Part shown: piece after piece, positions 61,116 through 64,000 of the stretch | Layout: each line of letters opens with the position of its first letter | Position numbering within the stretch: the stretch's first letter is position 1 | From: Mycobacterium sp. DL | Lineage (GTDB): Bacteria; Actinomycetota; Actinomycetes; Mycobacteriales; Mycobacteriaceae | DNA length: 64,000 nt | Assembly: GCF_039729195.1 (NCBI RefSeq) | Contig: NZ_CP155796.1 | Location: 496,001 to 560,000, forward strand | Reading direction: 5' to 3' | Notes under the pieces: generated by a model | What the model saw: only the letters and a program-made list of their open reading frames with translations | Told to the model about the DNA's origin: nothing | The model's database searches: none | Position numbers and translations under genes: made by a program

Positions 61116-62588
61116 GTGCGGGCGATCCTGGGTGGCACCACCGCGGCCTACCGGGCCGACCCCGCATACCGTCAGCGTCCCGATGTGCACAACGGGCTCG
61201 AACTCATCGGCCGCCGGCTCAACCAGCCGATGCGCATCGCGCTCGCCGGCACGCTCAAGGCGGGTAAGTCCACGCTGGTCAACGCCCTCGTCGGGGAGGG
61301 CATCGCGCCCACCGACGCGACCGAGGCCACCCGGATCGTCACGTGGTTCCGGCACGGACCGACGCCGAAGGTGACGGCCAATCACCGCGGGGGCCGACGG
61401 TCCAACGTGCCGATCGCCCGGGACCCGCACGATCGGGGCCTGACGTTCGACTTCGCCATGCTCGATCCCGACGACGTCGTCGACCTCGATGTCGAATGGC
61501 CCGCGGCCGAACTCACCGACGCCACGATCATCGACACGCCGGGGACCTCGTCGCTGTCCCGTGACGTGTCGGCGCGCACGCTGCGCCTGCTGGTGCCCGA
61601 CGACGGCGTGCCGCGGGTGGACGCCGTCGTCTTCCTGCTGCGCACCCTCAACGCCGCCGACATCGCGCTGCTCAAGCAGATCGGCCAACTCGTCGGGGGC
61701 TCGTCCGGTGCGCTGGGGGTGATCGGGGTGGCATCGCGGGCCGATGAAATCGGCGCGGGACGCATCGACGCGATGATGTCGGCGAAGGACGTGGCCCAAC
61801 GGTTCACCACCGAGATGGACCGCACCGGCATCTGCCAGGCCGTGGTGCCGGTGTCGGGACTGTTGGCGCTGACCGCCCGCACGTTGCGACAGAGCGAGTT
61901 CGTGGCGCTGCAGAAGCTCGCCGGGGTGGAGGGCACCGACCTGACGAAGGCGATGCTGTCGGTCGACCGGTTCGTCCGCGAGGACGACTCGCTGCCTGTC
62001 GACGCGGCTACCCGGGCCGCGCTGCTGGACCGCTTCGGCATGTTCGGGATCCGGATCTCCATCGCCGTGCTGCGCGCCGGCGTGAGCGACTCGGTGGCGC
62101 TGGCCGACGAACTGCTCGAGCGCAGCGGCCTCGTCGAACTGCGCGACGTCATCGATCAGCAGTTCGCCCAACGCTCGGACCTGCTCAAGGCGCACACCGC
62201 GTTGTTGTCGCTGCGACAGTTCGTGCAACTGCACCCGGTGTACGCGACGCCTCAGATACTCGCCGACATCGACCCGTTGCTGGCCGACACCCACGCGTTC
62301 GAGGAGCTCCGACTGCTCAGCCAGTTGCGGTCCCGGCCGGCCACCCTGAACCCCGACGAGATGGCCTCGCTGCGCCGCCTGATCGGCGGCTCCGGTACCG
62401 ATGCGGCCAGCCGGCTGGGACTGCAGCCGGACGCCCCCGACGACGGACCGCGCGCCGCCTTCGCCGCAGCTCAGCGCTGGCGTCGGCGCGCGGAGCATCC
62501 GCTCAACGACCCGTTCACCGCGAGGGCCTGCCGGGCGGCGGTTCGCAGCGCGGAGGCTTTGGTCGCCGAGTACGCCAGCGGCCGCTAG
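61116..62588 (+). CDS. iniC: IniC, dynamin-like GTPase partner
   Basis: 490 residues from the GTG at 61116. G1 is GTLKAGKSTLVNAL and G3 is DTPGTSS. The G4 position reads GVASRADEIG, without the usual Lys, as in M. tuberculosis IniC. It is helical to the end (AAQRWRRRAEHPLNDPF, RACRAAVRSAEALVAEY). The protein is thought to act with IniA. M. tuberculosis IniC begins STSDRVRAIL as I recall, after a GTG; here the equivalent STSDHVRAIL is preceded by CTG (61098), so translation may begin at that CTG or at the GTG at 61116. Neither has a strong ribosome site. Hsp70-like gene 3 starts 62 bp later. Confidence 0.9.
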   Translation: MRAILGGTTAAYRADPAYRQRPDVHNGLELIGRRLNQPMRIALAGTLKAGKSTLVNALVGEGIAPTDATEATRIVTWFRHGPTPKVTANHRGGRRSNVPIARDPHDRGLTFDFAMLDPDDVVDLDVEWPAAELTDATIIDTPGTSSLSRDVSARTLRLLVPDDGVPRVDAVVFLLRTLNAADIALLKQIGQLVGGSSGALGVIGVASRADEIGAGRIDAMMSAKDVAQRFTTEMDRTGICQAVVPVSGLLALTARTLRQSEFVALQKLAGVEGTDLTKAMLSVDRFVREDDSLPVDAATRAALLDRFGMFGIRISIAVLRAGVSDSVALADELLERSGLVELRDVIDQQFAQRSDLLKAHTALLSLRQFVQLHPVYATPQILADIDPLLADTHAFEELRLLSQLRSRPATLNPDEMASLRRLIGGSGTDAASRLGLQPDAPDDGPRAAFAAAQRWRRRAEHPLNDPFTARACRAAVRSAEALVAEYASGR

Positions 62589-62650
62589 CGCGGTCGAACT
62601 GGAGTGCCGTCGGCGACTAACGTTTCGGTCCCCGCAAGCGACAAACACGT

Positions 62651-64000
62651 ATGCGCAGTTCTCTGGGCGTCTCGCTGGGCGCAGCTAACCTCATCGCAGT
62701 CGCCGACGGGCGAGCGACCGTCCGCCCGTCGGCCCTCACTCTCTCGCCGCATCACCCGGCCCAGGTCGGGGCAGCGGCGGGCCCCGGGGTGCCGGTCACC
62801 GGGTTCGTCGACCGGGTCGGCGACCCGGTGCCGCTGGTTCTGGCCGACGGTTCGCGCCACCACGCCGAGGCCCTGGCCGCGACCGCGATCGAAGCGTTGA
62901 CGCGGCTCGCCCGACCGCAGCGGCGGCCCGACCTGGCGGCGGTCGCGGTGCCCGCATACTGGTCGGAGTCGACGGTCGCGGCGCTACGCGCCCGGCTTCC
63001 GCATCTGCGGGTGGTGTCCGACGCCGTCGCCGCGCTCACTGCACTGCAGGCCGACCCCGGACTGCCGACGCACGGTGTGGTGGCGCTGTGTGATTTCGGT
63101 GCGACGGGTAGCAGCATCACGCTGGCCGACGCCGGCAGCGGGTTCGCCGCGATAGGGGAGACGGTCCGCTTCGACGACTTCTCCGGCGACCTCATCGACC
63201 AGGCGCTGCTACGCCATGTGATGACCGACCTCGAGGTCGATCCGACCGGCACGTCGGCCGTGGCTTCACTGACCGAGCTGCGCGAGCAGTGCCGCGCGGC
63301 CAAGGAGCGGTTGACCGTCGAGACGGCCACCGGACTCGTGAGCGGTCACTCGACGCTGCGACTGACCCGCGCGGAACTGGAGAACGAGGTGCGGGGGCCA
63401 CTCGACGCGTTCATGGACGTGCTCGTCGACACGCTGCACCGCAACCGCATCGCTCCTGCGCAACTCGCAGCGATCGCCACTGTCGGCGGCGGTGCACGTA
63501 TACCTGCTGTCACACAACGGCTTTCAGAGGTTCTCCGGATGCCGGTGACCACCACCGCGCATGCGCAGGTCGCCGCCGCAGCCGGTGCCGAACTGCTCGC
63601 ACGGCGCAGCGTCGAGCACGAGGCGCGCACTGCGCTGGTCGCGGCCCCTGAACTGGACGCGACGGTGGCGGCTGCCGTCGTCCCGCTGGCCTGGTCGGCC
63701 GAGACCGTGGAGATCGGCGACGCCGCGATTGTGCAGCCTGGGTACGACCCTGCCCTGGCGCGGCCCGAGATCCACTTCGACCAGTACGGTGATGCGGCTT
63801 CCGACCCGGAACCGCTGCCCTGGTACCGACGACCGGGTGTGTTGTTCGCGGGCGCAGCCTGTTTCGCCGCGGTGGCAGTGGCGGGTCTGGTGTTCACGGC
63901 ACAAGCCGGGGAGGCCGGAACCGCCCCGACGGGCGCGTCGGAATTCGCCACACCGGTTGCGACACAACCGGTCGAGGCGCCACTGTCCGTCGGTGCGCCT
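62651..64000 (+). CDS. Hsp70-like membrane protein 3 (ini locus), truncated by window edge
   Basis: 450 codons to the right edge with no stop; the 3' end is outside. Residues 1-~325 are the Hsp70/actin fold: LGVSLGAANLIAVADG, VALCDFGATGSSITLADA, RAAKERLTVETA and ATVGGGARIPAVTQRLSE. Compared with DnaK the phosphate-1 Asp is Ser and GTTN is GAAN; the phosphate-2 Gly run is broken by Ala-Thr. A membrane helix is at ~396-418 (VLFAGAACFAAVAVAGLVF), with a Thr/Pro/Ala-rich tail beginning. Start ATG 62651. It follows iniC by 62 bp with no terminator, so it is likely in the ini transcript. Paralogue of 13416 and 55191. Confidence 0.82.
   Translation, partial: MRSSLGVSLGAANLIAVADGRATVRPSALTLSPHHPAQVGAAAGPGVPVTGFVDRVGDPVPLVLADGSRHHAEALAATAIEALTRLARPQRRPDLAAVAVPAYWSESTVAALRARLPHLRVVSDAVAALTALQADPGLPTHGVVALCDFGATGSSITLADAGSGFAAIGETVRFDDFSGDLIDQALLRHVMTDLEVDPTGTSAVASLTELREQCRAAKERLTVETATGLVSGHSTLRLTRAELENEVRGPLDAFMDVLVDTLHRNRIAPAQLAAIATVGGGARIPAVTQRLSEVLRMPVTTTAHAQVAAAAGAELLARRSVEHEARTALVAAPELDATVAAAVVPLAWSAETVEIGDAAIVQPGYDPALARPEIHFDQYGDAASDPEPLPWYRRPGVLFAGAACFAAVAVAGLVFTAQAGEAGTAPTGASEFATPVATQPVEAPLSVGAP

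Overview
The window is high-GC actinobacterial DNA from a Mycobacterium, most likely an environmental, fast-growing (Mycolicibacterium-type) species. The evidence is the ESX-3 secretion genes, the iniBAC locus, a 13E12/DUF222-type HNH gene, mycobacterial rmlA, dcd and udgA, and a gene order that follows M. tuberculosis Rv0289 to Rv0343 as I remember it, with non-tuberculous insertions such as an N-acetylglucosamine PTS/nag cluster. Identifications rest on motifs and remembered family sequences; no database search was run. The window opens inside espG3 and closes inside an Hsp70-like gene.

Layout. 1-6.3 kb: the end of the ESX-3 operon (espG3, eccD3, mycP3, eccE3), a convergent alpha/beta hydrolase, and tam. 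6.3-13.3 kb: lipid-phosphate enzymes (a PAP2 protein and a PAP2-diacylglycerol-kinase fusion), an ArsR/SRPBCC pair with a clear palindromic operator, an HNH gene with an SOS-like box, a secreted L,D-transpeptidase-like protein and an NTF2-like protein. 13.4-25.7 kb: a membrane-anchored Hsp70-like protein with a polythreonine tail, a flavin monooxygenase, a molybdopterin oxidoreductase, a diguanylate cyclase, a lipase-lipocalin fusion, a GH16 glucanase, small secreted proteins and a gene remnant. 25.7-29.8 kb: PTS IIBC divergent from PTS IIA, nagB and nagA. 29.8-33.6 kb: a TreS-like GH13 enzyme coupled to an LLM flavin oxidoreductase, then a ferritin-like diiron protein. 33.96-36.9 kb: tRNA-Gly(CCC), dcd and a DUF7159-like membrane protein. 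37-43.3 kb: a tight seven-gene run from udgA through P450 and rmlA to an adenylate cyclase. 43.3-49.3 kb: a YibE/F protein, aspC, a PE-less PGRS-like protein and a divergent LuxR regulator. 49.3-64 kb: etfD, iniR, Hsp70-like gene 2, then divergently an IniB-like gene, iniB, iniA, iniC and Hsp70-like gene 3.

The most interesting system is the ini region. Two dynamin-like GTPase genes (iniA, iniC) are enclosed by two paralogous membrane-anchored Hsp70-type ATPase-fold genes. One is 9 bp upstream of the regulator iniR; the other is directly downstream of iniC. A third paralogue lies at 13.4 kb, and the DUF7159-like protein at 35 kb looks like a far relative with the same plan: a cytoplasmic actin/Hsp70-like domain, one membrane helix, and a disordered Thr/Pro/Gly tail outside. 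A repeated CCCCTAA-type motif marks both ini promoter regions, and a perfect 14-bp hairpin separates iniB from iniA.

The second notable point is the ESX-3 mycosin. MycP3 lacks the catalytic His and Ser and the oxyanion Asn, so it looks like a pseudoprotease inside an otherwise intact operon.
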